A stretch of 34,710 nucleotides of DNA from Novosphingobium sp. (GCA_020446505.1 JAGREN010000012.1:1-34710); one strand, 5' to 3'; shown: positions 14,780 to 25,849, counted from the stretch's first letter. Program-made: numbers and translations. The notes: generated from the sequence alone by a model not told the origin.

Positions 14780-15889
14780 ATGGAATTTGAAGGCATGACG
14801 AAGAGATTTCCCTACTTCCGGTACTTTTCGGCTCTTCTCATGTTCTCCTTGAGTATTGCTATTGCGCCTCAAGTGCATGCTTCCGATTGGACTATTGACC
14901 AGGCGCAAGTTCTCAGAACATTCATCTCGTCTTCGGGGGACGACGCTCTTCCGGTAATCGGTACGGACCGGCTCGATCATTTCATCCGCGAAGGGCAAGG
15001 CGAAGCACTTGACGCCGAGGCAAATGCTCTGGCCCTGAAATACGCGAAAATGCAGCTGCTGGGCGTGGCGACGGCCCCTTACAAGGCCGGATGGCATATC
15101 GAGGATCCCGACCGGGACATCGATATCGAGGCATGGCTGCACAGGGCGCTCGCGGGCAATGCGGTGTCTGCTTTCCTGTCCGGCGTACAGCCCTCTCATC
15201 CCGACTATGCCGCATTGCGCGCCGCCTATGCGTCGGAGAAGGATCCTGCTCGCAAGAAGACGCTCGCGCGCAACATGGAACGCTGGCGCTGGATGCCCCG
15301 CTCGCTCGGTGACGACTACATCCTCGTCAACGCGCCCTTCTTCGAAGCCCGGTTCTGGCGCGGCGGTGAGCTTGCCGGAACCTGGAAGGTGATCGTCGGC
15401 AAGACATCCACGCCGACGCCGGTATTTTCCGCAGTCGTGACCGGTGTCACGCTCAATCCTTCATGGTATGTGCCTGCCAGCATCGTCCGCGAGAACGGAG
15501 GCCGGTTTTCCGCCAGCAAGGGCTTTGTCTATTCCAGCGGACAGTGGCGGCAGAAGCCCGGACCGGGCAATGCGCTTGGCCAGATGAAGCTCGTCATGCC
15601 CAACCCCTACAACGTCTACATGCATGACACGCCCAGCAAGGATCTGTTCGACAAGGACGTCCGCGCATTCAGTCACGGCGGCATCCGTACGGGCGATGCG
15701 CTCGGCTTCGCGGCAACCCTGTTGGAGGGACGCAAGAACGCCAGGGAAATCGCGGCAGTGGTCAAGGGGCGGACCACGGTCACGACCGATCTTGCAGCGC
15801 CGCTGCCGATCTACATCACCTATTTCACCGCTGCGCCGGACAAGAATGGCGTGGTGAAAATCCAGCCTGACATCTACGGGCGCGACTGA
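14780..15889 (+). CDS. L,D-transpeptidase (YcbB/LdtD-like) with active-site Cys replaced by Gly
   Basis: Exported 369-aa protein. Seen: signal peptide (FSALLMFSLSIAIAPQVHA), an N-terminal YcbB-like scaffold region, ERWRWMPRSLGDDYILVN which opens the catalytic domain, VVTGVTLNPSWYVPASI, PNPYNVYMHDTPSKDLF, and FSHGGIRTGD where family members read SHGCIR. The codon is GGC where TGC would be expected, so the nucleophile is missing; the His and Arg of the motif are kept. The peptidoglycan-binding domain that usually precedes ERWRW is also absent. The reading frame is otherwise intact, which argues for a non-catalytic scaffold or regulator rather than simple decay. RBS AGGAA precedes ATG 14780; ATG 14795 is an alternative. 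Confidence 0.86.
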   Translation: MEFEGMTKRFPYFRYFSALLMFSLSIAIAPQVHASDWTIDQAQVLRTFISSSGDDALPVIGTDRLDHFIREGQGEALDAEANALALKYAKMQLLGVATAPYKAGWHIEDPDRDIDIEAWLHRALAGNAVSAFLSGVQPSHPDYAALRAAYASEKDPARKKTLARNMERWRWMPRSLGDDYILVNAPFFEARFWRGGELAGTWKVIVGKTSTPTPVFSAVVTGVTLNPSWYVPASIVRENGGRFSASKGFVYSSGQWRQKPGPGNALGQMKLVMPNPYNVYMHDTPSKDLFDKDVRAFSHGGIRTGDALGFAATLLEGRKNAREIAAVVKGRTTVTTDLAAPLPIYITYFTAAPDKNGVVKIQPDIYGRD

Positions 15890-15905
15890 AACGCGCTTCT
15901 TGCGC

Positions 15906-16763
15906 TTAGCGGAGCCTTGCCGCTTCGACACCTGCTGCCAGTTCGACCACTTCGGAGGTGATTTCCTCCTGCCGCCTTCGCCGCGCAGAGGCCTTCAGGT
16001 CATCCAGTCGCGAAGCAACATTCTCGTGAGCGGAAATCATCGCCCGCATCCGCGCTTCGTTCTCGGCCGCGAATGCAATGACGCATGCCTCGCACAATTC
16101 GGCAAAGACGTATTCTTCGGCCAGTTGGGCGAGCAGGTCTTCGGGCGGCAGGGTGAGCAAAGGCGGCTCGGCAAGACGCGCTGCGGGAAAGCGGTCGAAA
16201 TCGAACGGGATCAGGCTGCGTTCCACGATCGGTGGTTCGCCAGCCGTTGCCGGGGCCGCATGGACAATTGTCGCGGAGCGGGCGCCCCTACCCACTTCGT
16301 CATAGAGCAGGTCGGCCAGACGGTTGGCGAGTTCCGTCGTTTCATCGGCGTGGACTGCCATGGGCGCGCTCCAGGCGACATCCAGTCCGCGCTCGTTTGT
16401 GACCGCGAGCCCGTGGTCGCCGATCACGAAAAGCTTTGTTCCCGCCGCATTCGCCAGAGCGCCAGCCGCATCGAGGACTCGGGAATTGTAGGCTCCGACG
16501 AAGCCTTGTTCGCTGCACAAGGCGATGATGAGGCCGCTGCCCTCCGGCGAGTCATCTACGGCAGGCGCCCTCGCCTGCGGCAACAGTGCCAGAGCTTCCC
16601 CGATGGCGACGGCCACCGCCTCGGCATAGGCGCGCACGCCATCGAGCCGGTCCTGCCCTTCGCGCAATCGCGCTGCCGCGATGCCCCTGATGGCTCCGAC
16701 GACCGAGGAGAGCTGGCCGACCGAATCGATCCGCTCCTCGATCTCGCTCAGGCGCTCAGTCAT
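15906..16763 (-). CDS. atpG: N-ATPase gamma subunit
   Basis: Central-stalk subunit of the F1 part, 285 aa. Seen: an N-terminal helix [32 protein letters not shown] and the C-terminal helix [32 protein letters not shown], the antiparallel coiled coil that turns in the alpha/beta hexamer, with the Rossmann-like middle ([15 protein letters not shown]). Divergent from standard AtpG (no long DITEI stretch) as expected for N-ATPases. Start ATG 16763 overlaps the atpA stop by 8 bases. Last gene of the nine-gene operon. No terminator is obvious in the 16 bases before the convergent gene. Confidence 0.9.
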   Translation of the reverse strand: MTERLSEIEERIDSVGQLSSVVGAIRGIAAARLREGQDRLDGVRAYAEAVAVAIGEALALLPQARAPAVDDSPEGSGLIIALCSEQGFVGAYNSRVLDAAGALANAAGTKLFVIGDHGLAVTNERGLDVAWSAPMAVHADETTELANRLADLLYDEVGRGARSATIVHAAPATAGEPPIVERSLIPFDFDRFPAARLAEPPLLTLPPEDLLAQLAEEYVFAELCEACVIAFAAENEARMRAMISAHENVASRLDDLKASARRRRQEEITSEVVELAAGVEAARLR

Positions 16764-18303
16764 GTTCGCTTTCGCCGGGGCTGCTGCCGAGACGGGAGGC
16801 GAGATTGCGAACCTCCTCGGCAAGCGCCCTGGAATCGTCGTCGCTGATTTCGCCGCTTTCGGTCACGCTGGAGACGATTCCGGGCCGGGTCGCATCGAGA
16901 TGGCGGCTCACTTCCGCCCGCAGCTTCGCCACGATCGGCACTGGCAGATCGTCGAGCACACCTTCCGACAGGGCGACGAGCAGGGCCACCTGATCGACCA
17001 TGCGCAGGGTCGCGAAGCGGGGCTGGGTCAAGAGCGCCCGGATCCGCTCACCACGCACGAGCCGGGACTTGAGCCGCTTGTCCGAAATGCCGCCAAAGCG
17101 GGTGAACATCTCCAGTTCGAGGAACTGGGCGTAGTCGAGGCGCAGCTTGCCCGAAACATGACGCAAGGCCGGCTTCTGGGTCTTGCCGCCGACGCGGCTG
17201 ACGCTGAGGCCGACGTCGACCGCAGGCCGGTGATTGGCGGCGAACAGCCGGGAATCGAGCACGATCTGCCCGTCGGTGATCGAGATCAGGTTGGTCGGAA
17301 TATAGGCGGAAAGGTTGCCTGCATCGGTTTCGATGATGGGCAGGGCCGACAGCGAACCCCCGCCCAGTTCCGGCGCGAGGTGCGCGGCGCGCTCCAGCAG
17401 ATGGGCATGGAGGTAGAAAATGTCGCCCGGATAGGCCTCGCGCCCCGGCGGCTCGCGATTCAGCAGCGCAAGCTGCCGATGAGTCGCCGCATGCTTGCTC
17501 AGATCGTCGATCACGATCAGCGCATTCTGGCCGCGATCGCGGAAATACTCCGCCATGGTCATGCCTGCGGCCGGCGCAATCCATTGCAGACCGGGAGGCG
17601 ACGCGGCCGACGCGACGACGAAGATGCAGCGTTCGGGAGCGCCTCGCTCGCGCACGGCTTCGATCACGCGCTCGATGGCGGTCGTGCGCTGACCCACCGC
17701 GACATAGACGCAGATCATGTCCGAATGATTCTGGTTTATCATCACGTCGACCGCGAGCGACGTCTTTCCGGTCGCCCGGTCGCCGACGATCAGCTCGCGC
17801 TGACCCCGACCAAGCGCGAACAGGGCATCGACGACCAGCACGCCGGTTTCGACCGGATCTTCCACCAGTGCGCGGTCGATGATTGCGGGGGCTGGCCTTT
17901 CGATCGGTTCCGTCCCACCCGTCGCTATCGCCTCGCCCCCGTCGAGCGGGCGACCGAGCGGATCGACGACGCGGCCAAGCAATTCCGGGCCGACCGGAAC
18001 CCGCACGACCTCAGCCATTCCGGTTACGCGCGTATCGGCTTCGATTCCCTTCGGATCGTCCAGAAGCACGGCACCGATCCCGTCGGCATCGAGAGTCATC
18101 GCCAGGCCCGTCTGCCCGGTCTCGAAATGCAGCAGTTCGTTGAGGCGCACGTCCGGCAGGCCCGATACGAAGGCAATGCCGTCTGCGACATGGACAACCC
18201 GGCCAAGGGTATCTGCCTGCCCCGACAGATCGATGCGGGAAAGCAGGTCCTTGCTGCGCTGCAGCCAGCCCTTTGCCCCGGAACCGGACTCAGGCGCTTG
18301 CAT
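16756..18303 (-). CDS. atpA: N-ATPase alpha subunit
   Basis: Non-catalytic nucleotide-binding subunit, 515 aa. Seen: [16 protein letters not shown] beta-barrel start, P-loop GDRATGKT (174-181), [48 protein letters not shown], and the arginine-finger stretch [13 protein letters not shown]. All core motifs are intact. Start ATG 18303 lies 14 bases inside atpF, so the two are translationally coupled; the in-frame extension to 18366 is inside atpF and rejected. Confidence 0.95.
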   Translation of the reverse strand: MQAPESGSGAKGWLQRSKDLLSRIDLSGQADTLGRVVHVADGIAFVSGLPDVRLNELLHFETGQTGLAMTLDADGIGAVLLDDPKGIEADTRVTGMAEVVRVPVGPELLGRVVDPLGRPLDGGEAIATGGTEPIERPAPAIIDRALVEDPVETGVLVVDALFALGRGQRELIVGDRATGKTSLAVDVMINQNHSDMICVYVAVGQRTTAIERVIEAVRERGAPERCIFVVASAASPPGLQWIAPAAGMTMAEYFRDRGQNALIVIDDLSKHAATHRQLALLNREPPGREAYPGDIFYLHAHLLERAAHLAPELGGGSLSALPIIETDAGNLSAYIPTNLISITDGQIVLDSRLFAANHRPAVDVGLSVSRVGGKTQKPALRHVSGKLRLDYAQFLELEMFTRFGGISDKRLKSRLVRGERIRALLTQPRFATLRMVDQVALLVALSEGVLDDLPVPIVAKLRAEVSRHLDATRPGIVSSVTESGEISDDDSRALAEEVRNLASRLGSSPGESEHD

Positions 18304-19033
18304 GAGTGCCCAACTCCGCTGCGATACGGTCGAGATCCGCCCGGAAGCTGTTGCGCACGCTGGCATGCGGGGCGGTAATCTCGAGCCCGGCGATCAGGGC
18401 GGGATCGACCGTGACCTCGATCTTCACGTCCCGGCCAAGCGCCTTCGCCAGAGCGGCCTTGCAGGCTGCGCGTTCGCTCTCCGACAGGGCGCGTGCTGCG
18501 GCAACGGCGACCGTTTCGTCCCCGACACCGATTTCCGCGCGCGTTCGTTCGGGAAGCTTCGCGGCGGCCTCGGCCAGACCGTCGATGAACCCGTCTATCC
18601 GGGCCGCATCGGGCAAGCGGTCGAACAGCTTTGCCGCGATCTGCACCGCCAGCTCGCTGGCTTCCCGCCCCATGCTGGCCTCTTGCACCTCGCGCAGTTT
18701 CGCCACTTCCGCCTTGGCGTTCGCACGCAGCTTGTCGGTCTCATCGCGCGCCTGTTCCAGAAGCTGCGCCCTCGACGCTTCCGCTTCCTGCTCCGCCTTG
18801 AGCAGCACGTCCCCGCGCGCTTTCTGCATCGCCTGCCGCTCGGCCTCCGCCTTGCTTTCGGCCTCTTCGGCACGCACGCGCTCGGCCTCGGCCTTGTGCA
18901 GCAGGTCGTCGGCGGCAGCCTGTCGCTGACTGACGATGTCGGCAATCGGCCGGAACAGGAACCGGCTCAGGATCCAGACCAGCACCAGCAGGTTGATCGT
19001 CTGAAGCGCCAGGGTCCACCAGTCGATGTGCAT
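18290..19033 (-). CDS. atpF: N-ATPase b subunit with C-terminal delta-like domain
   Basis: Peripheral-stalk subunit, 247 aa, much longer than a standard b (about 160). Seen: one N-terminal membrane helix ([19 protein letters not shown]), a long charged coiled coil (about 35-125), then a tail with [34 protein letters not shown]..., which matches the C-terminal domain of delta/OSCP. No separate atpH gene is present, so this fusion probably replaces delta in joining the stalk to F1. This is the expected arrangement for N-ATPases. Start ATG 19033; 14 bases after atpE. Confidence 0.92.
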   Translation of the reverse strand: MHIDWWTLALQTINLLVLVWILSRFLFRPIADIVSQRQAAADDLLHKAEAERVRAEEAESKAEAERQAMQKARGDVLLKAEQEAEASRAQLLEQARDETDKLRANAKAEVAKLREVQEASMGREASELAVQIAAKLFDRLPDAARIDGFIDGLAEAAAKLPERTRAEIGVGDETVAVAAARALSESERAACKAALAKALGRDVKIEVTVDPALIAGLEITAPHASVRNSFRADLDRIAAELGTHASA

Positions 19034-19047
19034 TGCGCGTCCGTTCC

Positions 19048-19290
19048 CTAGCCAGTGAAGGGATTGGCGAACAGGACGAGCAGCGCGACGACGAGGCAGT
19101 AGATCGCCATCGTTTCGATCATCGCGAGACCGACGAACAGGGTGCGCGAGAGCGTGCCTGCCGCTTCCGGTTGCCGCGCGATCGCATCCATGGCGGCGGC
19201 GACCGCTTTGCCTTCCGCAAAGGCCGGGCCGATCGCACCGAAGCTGACGGCAAGCGCCGCCGCGATGATACTGAGCTGCTCGATTGTCAT
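19048..19290 (-). CDS. atpE: N-ATPase c subunit (rotor ring)
   Basis: Hairpin proteolipid of 80 aa. Seen: helix 1 with Glu26 in GPAFAEGKAV, the polar loop ARQPEAAG, and helix 2 with ion-carrying Glu59 in GLAMIETMAIYCLV. Compared from memory with Na+-type c subunits (Gln in helix 1; ES...Y in helix 2), here Gln is Glu26, Ser is Thr60 and the Tyr (64) is kept. Two carboxylates in the site leave the coupling ion open; one studied N-ATPase ring (Burkholderia pseudomallei, 17 subunits) was reported as proton-specific. Start ATG overlaps the atpB stop as ATGA. Confidence 0.94.
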   Translation of the reverse strand: MTIEQLSIIAAALAVSFGAIGPAFAEGKAVAAAMDAIARQPEAAGTLSRTLFVGLAMIETMAIYCLVVALLVLFANPFTG

Positions 19291-19991
19291 GCTCTATCCC
19301 CTTGTTTCAATGGTGGAGCCGGGTCCGTGCTTTCATCGCTGACCGCAGTGGCAATGAGCACGCACCCGAGAATGGCGAAAATGTAGGCCTGCACCGTGCC
19401 CGACAGCAGTTCCAGCGCCATCAGCGGGATCGGGACGAACAGCCCGGCGAGCGAGAGCACGATGCCGATCACGAAGACCCCGCACATGATATTTCCAAAC
19501 AGGCGCACCACCAGCGAGAACGTGCGGGTGATCTGCTCGACGATGTTGAGAGGAATCATCGCCCAGCTCGGCTCTGCAAAGGACTTGAGATAGCCGCCGG
19601 CCCCGCGCATTCGGACCCCGAAGTATCCGCTCGACACGAGCACGATCAGGGCAAGCGCCGCATCGGTTTCGAGCCGCGCCGTCGGCGGCTCGACGCCGGG
19701 TATCAGCGACGACCAGTTCGCGATCAGGATGAACAGGAACACCGTGCCGATGATCGCCCGGAAGGGCGCCGGGTCCTTGCGGACGACTTCCTCGATCTGA
19801 TGGTCGATCCCGCCGACAACCAGCTCCAGCGCCGCCTGCACCTTTCCCGGTTTCAGGTTCAGCCGCCGGGTCGCCAGCCAGCAGAACAGCCCGGTCAGCA
19901 CCATGATGCCCCAGGTCGTGATGACAGGCTCGGTGATCTGCACCGGGCCGAGCTCGAAGAGCGGCTGGAGTTCGAGAGGCGATCCGGTCAT
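19287..19991 (-). CDS. atpB: N-ATPase a subunit
   Basis: Membrane stator subunit that provides the ion half-channels, 234 aa. Seen: N-terminal PLFELGPVQITEPVITTW, hydrophobic helices including IIGTVFLFILIANWSSLIPGV, and the key helix EQITRTFSLVVRLFGNIMCGVF with the essential Arg before LFGN. Start ATG 19991 overlaps the atpR stop (ATGA). The short acidic C-terminus (SDESTDPAPP) reaches into the atpE start. Confidence 0.94.
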   Translation of the reverse strand: MTGSPLELQPLFELGPVQITEPVITTWGIMVLTGLFCWLATRRLNLKPGKVQAALELVVGGIDHQIEEVVRKDPAPFRAIIGTVFLFILIANWSSLIPGVEPPTARLETDAALALIVLVSSGYFGVRMRGAGGYLKSFAEPSWAMIPLNIVEQITRTFSLVVRLFGNIMCGVFVIGIVLSLAGLFVPIPLMALELLSGTVQAYIFAILGCVLIATAVSDESTDPAPPLKQGDRA

Positions 19992-20263
19992 GCCTGCTCC
20001 CTTGCCCGGCGCAGGGCGATCCAGCGTCCGACGAGAAGTCCGGCAAAGCAGGCGAGCAGAGGCAGGGCGCCAAGCCAGATCGCAGTCGCCGCCAGAACCA
20101 GCGCGAGCAGGAGCATGCGTCCGACTTGCAGGCCGATTGCAGGGCCGGTCCTGCCCTCGACGAAATACCGGGTAATCAGCCCGAGCGCACCGAAGTGAGC
20201 GAGGCCAAGGCCACCTCCGACGAGGAGTGCACACAGACAGGCAAGGGCAAGGCTCAGGCTCAT
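19988..20263 (-). CDS. atpR: N-ATPase subunit AtpR
   Basis: Small membrane protein of 91 aa with three predicted helices: LALACLCALLVGGGLGLAHF, a helix with a central Arg (GLQVGRMLLLALVLAATAIWLG) and LPLLACFAGLLVGRWIAL. In N-ATPases AtpR is specific to this operon type and has been proposed to use its membrane Arg to contact the c-subunit carboxylate during ring assembly (proposal, not shown here). Coupled on both sides by 4-base ATGA overlaps with atpQ and atpB. Confidence 0.88.
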   Translation of the reverse strand: MSLSLALACLCALLVGGGLGLAHFGALGLITRYFVEGRTGPAIGLQVGRMLLLALVLAATAIWLGALPLLACFAGLLVGRWIALRRAREQA

Positions 20264-20544
20264 GACTGACGGTGCATCCATTTCCAGGCGAACCACAGGC
20301 CCGACGCCGCACCCAGCATGAGCAGCGGCGCGGAAAAGAACACGCCGGTGTCGAAAGTCCGGTCGAGCCACCGGCCCGCCAGCACCCCCAGCAGGGTCGG
20401 CACCACGATGGTCCAGCCCAGCACGCCGATCTGGCCCAGCCGCGCTCCGAATGACGGCTCGGGATCGTGCCGCTCGTTCTCGGCGCGGTTTGCGGCCTGT
20501 CTTGCGGCTTGGGCCATCATCTCGTTGCGATCCTTTCCGGCCAC
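20260..20544 (-). CDS. atpQ: N-ATPase subunit AtpQ (AtpI/AtpZ-like)
   Basis: A 94-aa protein with a charged N-terminal stretch (AARQAANRAENERHDPEP) and two membrane helices (IGVLGWTIVVPTLLGVLAG and FFSAPLLMLGAASGLWFAW), like the AtpI/AtpZ assembly factors. Its place between epsilon and AtpR is diagnostic for the N-ATPase operon. Start: GTG 20544 lies one base after the atpC stop; tandem ATGs at 20520/20517 are alternatives. The frame is open to 20583 inside atpC. Confidence 0.85.
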   Translation of the reverse strand: MAGKDRNEMMAQAARQAANRAENERHDPEPSFGARLGQIGVLGWTIVVPTLLGVLAGRWLDRTFDTGVFFSAPLLMLGAASGLWFAWKWMHRQS

Positions 20545-20545
20545 T

Positions 20546-22461
<1,916 letters not shown>

Positions 22462-22530
22462 TTAGGGTGCTTGCTGTCTCGAGTCCGGCCGGGGCACTCT
22501 CGGCAATCCGGGCACGAATGCAAGAGCCGA

Positions 22531-22571
22531 TGGCATGCCAGCCGGAATTTCACACTTGCCATTTTCTGGCA
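22531..22571. promoter_or_regulatory. Paired palindromes in the atpD-phaC divergent region
   Basis: TGGCATGCCA (22531-22540) is a perfect 10-bp palindrome. Seventeen bases on, TGCCA-N5-TGGCA (22557-22571) repeats the same half-sites. TGGCATG thus occurs twice, 36 bases apart. They may be sites for an unidentified regulator. I see no sigma-54 promoter here (no TTGCW at the right spacing). Confidence 0.35.
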
Positions 22572-22590
22572 TGAAGCGGTCCGTTAGCAA

Positions 22591-22604
22591 TTGTCCTTCA
22601 TCAA
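22591..22604. promoter_or_regulatory. Fnr-like box between atpD and phaC
   Basis: TTGTCCTTCATCAA keeps the right half-site ATCAA and TTG of the left (TTGTC for TTGAT). It lies 93-106 bases upstream of the phaC ATG and about 190 bases from the atpD ATG, so it could activate either or both divergent operons. By-eye call. Confidence 0.5.
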
Positions 22605-22696
22605 GCCCCGGACTGGAAAAGACGCGTAAGCCCTGCCCACACAGGCTTTGGACCTTGGCTCTCGATATGATAAAACCCGATCAACCTGGAGCGACA

Positions 22697-24424
22697 ATGC
22701 CCGCACCACCCCCGGATCCGCTCGATGGTCTGGCCGAGACCATGGACCGCGCAGCCTTTTCGGCAATTGCCGAGGCCACCCATGGCCTGTCGCCAGCGAC
22801 GATGCTGCAGGCATGGTCTGACTGGGCCATGCACCTCGCCGTCTCTCCCGGCAAGCAGATGCAGCTTGCCTCCAAGGGCGCGCGCAAATGGGCGCGTCTG
22901 GCCGGCCTGCTGACCTCGACCCGCCCCGTGATCGATCCGCTCCCGCAAGACCACCGCTTCACCGATCCGGCCTGGCAGGGCTGGCCGTTCTTCCAGACCA
23001 GCCAGTCGTTTCTCCTCGCCCAGCAATGGTGGCATGCAGCGACGACCGGCGTCATGGGAGTCACGCGCCATCACGAGGCGATCGTCGAATTCGCTGCCCG
23101 GCAGATTCTCGACACGATCGCGCCCAGCAATTTCGTCGCGACCAATCCGGTGCTGCAGAAACGCATCGCCGAAACCGGCGGACGCTGTCTGGTCGACGGG
23201 ATGAAATTGTTTCTCGAAGATTTCACCGCGGCACTGCGCGGAGAACCGCATCACGATAACGGCAAGTTCGTGGTCGGCGAAACCATCGCCGTGACACCGG
23301 GAAAGGTGGTTTTCAGGAACCGCCTGATCGAGCTGATCCAGTACGAACCCACAACGGAAAAAGTACGGCCGGAGCCAGTCCTGATCGTGCCGGCATGGAT
23401 CATGAAATACTACATTCTCGACCTGTCGCCCGATAACTCCCTGATCCGCTGGCTGACCGGACAGGGCTACACCGTCTTCGCGATTTCATGGCATAATCCG
23501 GCCAGCGAGGACCGCGACCTCGACATGGAGGACTACCGCCTGCTCGGCCCGATGGCTGCGCTCGATGCGATCACCGCGATTACCGGCCGGGAGAAAGTGC
23601 ATGCACTCGGCTACTGCCTCGGCGGAACCTTGCTGACTATTGCAGCGGCGGCGATGGCGCGCGATGGCGACGACCGCCTAGCCACTGTAACCCTGCTTGC
23701 TGCGCAGACGGACTTTTCCGAACCGGGCGAGCTCGCCCTGTTCATCGACGAGGCCCAGCTCAACCTGCTCGAAAACATGATGTGGGCAAGCGGTTATCTC
23801 GATGCCAGCCAGATGGGCGGTGCCTTCCAGCTACTCAGATCGAACGACCTCATCTGGTCGCGCATTCTCAAGAGCTACCTGATGGGAGAGCGCGACGAAC
23901 CGTCGGACCTCATGGCGTGGAATGCCGACGGAACGCGGATGCCCTATGCGATGCACAGCGAGTACCTGCGCAAACTGTTTCTGGAAGACGCGCTCGCCGA
24001 AAGTCATTTCGAAGCGGGCGGCAAGGTGGTCAACCTTTCGGCCCTACAGGCGCCCGTATTCATGGTCGGCACCGAGAGCGATCATGTCGCGCCGTGGAAA
24101 TCGGTGTTCAAGCTGCACGCGCTGACGCCCGCCGAGATCACTTTCGTACTGACCAGCGGCGGCCATAATGCCGGCATCGTGTCCGAGCCCGGACATGCCC
24201 ACCGCCACTACCGCGTGCTCGAACGCGAGGCGGACGCTCCCGCGCTTTCACCCGACGACTGGCTCGAACGTGCGCAGCTTCACGACGGATCATGGTGGAC
24301 GGCCTGGGCAAGCTGGCTCGGCAAGCGATCCGGCGCTCCCTGCAAACCGCCTCCCACTGGCAATCCGGACAAGGGCTATCCGCCCCTGGGCGAGGCGCCA
24401 GGCACCTACGTCATGGAAAGCTGA
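22697..24424 (+). CDS. phaC: Class I-like poly(3-hydroxyalkanoate) synthase
   Basis: Cytosolic PHA polymerase of 575 aa using (R)-3-hydroxyacyl-CoA. Seen: an N-terminal PhaC domain (QAWSDWAMHLAVSPGKQMQLA, DPAWQGWPFFQTSQSFLLAQQWW, LDTIAPSNFVATNPVLQ), EPVLIVPAWIMKYYILDLSPDNSL, the lipase-like box GYCLGG with nucleophile Cys307, Asp462 in ESDHVAPW and His490 in GGHNAGI. The triad is complete. Start ATG 22697 follows GGAG; upstream in-frame ATGs at 22667 and 22535 lack an RBS. It leads an operon with the hydratase-phosphotransacylase (3-base gap) and acetate kinase, a set seen in other proteobacteria as an anaerobic PHA/fermentation module. Confidence 0.93.
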   Translation: MPAPPPDPLDGLAETMDRAAFSAIAEATHGLSPATMLQAWSDWAMHLAVSPGKQMQLASKGARKWARLAGLLTSTRPVIDPLPQDHRFTDPAWQGWPFFQTSQSFLLAQQWWHAATTGVMGVTRHHEAIVEFAARQILDTIAPSNFVATNPVLQKRIAETGGRCLVDGMKLFLEDFTAALRGEPHHDNGKFVVGETIAVTPGKVVFRNRLIELIQYEPTTEKVRPEPVLIVPAWIMKYYILDLSPDNSLIRWLTGQGYTVFAISWHNPASEDRDLDMEDYRLLGPMAALDAITAITGREKVHALGYCLGGTLLTIAAAAMARDGDDRLATVTLLAAQTDFSEPGELALFIDEAQLNLLENMMWASGYLDASQMGGAFQLLRSNDLIWSRILKSYLMGERDEPSDLMAWNADGTRMPYAMHSEYLRKLFLEDALAESHFEAGGKVVNLSALQAPVFMVGTESDHVAPWKSVFKLHALTPAEITFVLTSGGHNAGIVSEPGHAHRHYRVLEREADAPALSPDDWLERAQLHDGSWWTAWASWLGKRSGAPCKPPPTGNPDKGYPPLGEAPGTYVMES

Positions 24425-24427
24425 GGC

Positions 24428-25849
24428 ATGAGCGATCCGGAATATGTCGAGAACCGGACTTTCTCCGAGATCGAGGTCGGCGCGTCCGCGAGCCTGACCC
24501 GCGTCCTCGGCCAGCGGGAGATCCAGCTTTTCGCGCTCGCTTCGGGCGACGTGAACCCGGCCCATCTCGATCCCGAATATGCCAATACCGACATGTTCCA
24601 CCACGTCATTGCCCACGGGCTTTGGGGCGGCGGACTGATCTCGGCCGTGCTTGGCACCGAACTGCCCGGACCGGGCACGATCTACCTTTCGCAAAGCCTG
24701 CGCTTCCTCGCCCCGGTGGGCATAGGCGACCGCATCGAAGCGACTGTGACCGTCACCGAAAAGCGCGATGCGCATCACGTCGTCGTGCTGGACTGCCGCT
24801 GCACCAACCAGAACGGCGAGCTTGTCATCACCGGCAAGGCAGAGGTCATCGCCCCGACCGAGAAGGTGCGCCGCAAACGCATCGAACTGCCGAACGTCGC
24901 GATCCCGGATCATGACATCTACAACGCGCTTGTCGAAAAGACGCGCGGCGGCGCGCCTGTTCCTACCGCCGTGGTCCACCCCTGTTCGCCCGTCGCGCTG
25001 CAGGCGGCGCTGGAGGCGGCGGAGGCGGGCCTGATCGAGCCGATCCTCATCGGACCGCAAGCGCGGCTGGAACAGGTCGCACGGGATGCCGGGCTGGATC
25101 TGGGCGTCACGCGCATTCACTCCGTGCCGCACAGCCATGCCGCCGCGGACGCAGGTGTAGAACTCGTCCGCAAGGGAGAAGCGCAACTGCTGATGAAGGG
25201 CTCGCTCCACACCGACGAGCTGATGTCGGCCGTGATGCACCGCGAAACCGGCCTGAGGACCGAGCGGCGGATCAGCCATGTCTATCTCATGGACGTACCC
25301 GGCCACGACCTGCCGCTGATGATCTCCGATGCCGCGATCAACATCGCGCCCGGCATCGAGGAAAAGGCGGACATCATCCGCAATGCGATCGACCTCGCCC
25401 ATGTCCTCGGGATCGAGCAGCCTCGCGTCGCCATCCTGTCGGCAGTCGAAACCGTGAACCCTTCGCTGCCCTCGACGCTGGAGGCAGCGGCCCTGTGCAA
25501 GATGGCGGACCGCGGCCAGATTGAAGGCGGAATCCTCGACGGACCACTCGCCTTCGACAATGCCATCAGCGAGGAAGCGGCTCGGGGAAAGGGGATCGAA
25601 GCGCCAGTCGCGGGCAAGGCGGAAATCCTGATCGTGCCCAATCTCGAAGCCGGGAACATGCTGGCCAAGGAACTGACCTTCCTGTCGGGAGCCGATGCGG
25701 CGGGCATCGTGCTTGGCGCACGCGTGCCCATCATCCTCACCAGCCGCGCCGATTCCGAGCGGACACGCCTCGCTTCCTGTGCGGTGGGCGTGCTGCTGGC
25801 GCGAGCGCGGACAATGGCGGCACCGGGGCTTCCGGATAGCACTTCGTGA
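24428..25849 (+). CDS. Bifunctional MaoC-type enoyl-CoA hydratase / phosphate acyltransferase
   Basis: Two-domain enzyme of 473 aa. Residues about 1-150 form a MaoC/PhaJ hot-dog hydratase (ALASGDVNPAHLDPEYA and HVIAHGLWGGGLIS, the Asp/His hydratase motif). Residues about 165-473 form a phosphate acetyl/butyryltransferase (VVHPCSPVALQAALEAAEAGLIEPILIGP, LMKGSLHTDELM, ADIIRNAIDLAHVLGIEQPRVAILSAVETVNPSLPSTLEA, DGPLAFDNAIS, GNMLAKELTFLSGADAAGIVLGARVPIILTSRAD). The first half can make (R)-3-hydroxyacyl-CoA for PhaC, the second converts acyl-CoA to acyl phosphate for the following kinase. Stop overlaps the ackA start (GTGA). Confidence 0.94.
   Translation: MSDPEYVENRTFSEIEVGASASLTRVLGQREIQLFALASGDVNPAHLDPEYANTDMFHHVIAHGLWGGGLISAVLGTELPGPGTIYLSQSLRFLAPVGIGDRIEATVTVTEKRDAHHVVVLDCRCTNQNGELVITGKAEVIAPTEKVRRKRIELPNVAIPDHDIYNALVEKTRGGAPVPTAVVHPCSPVALQAALEAAEAGLIEPILIGPQARLEQVARDAGLDLGVTRIHSVPHSHAAADAGVELVRKGEAQLLMKGSLHTDELMSAVMHRETGLRTERRISHVYLMDVPGHDLPLMISDAAINIAPGIEEKADIIRNAIDLAHVLGIEQPRVAILSAVETVNPSLPSTLEAAALCKMADRGQIEGGILDGPLAFDNAISEEAARGKGIEAPVAGKAEILIVPNLEAGNMLAKELTFLSGADAAGIVLGARVPIILTSRADSERTRLASCAVGVLLARARTMAAPGLPDSTS

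Noticed and set aside
16681..18378. Plus-strand open frame of 565 codons opposite atpA
   Set aside because: Long only because of codon bias in atpA on the other strand; His/Arg/Gln-rich with no fold signature.
22531..22580. Sigma-54 promoter suggested by TGGCAT
   Set aside because: No TTGCW element at the required distance on either strand.
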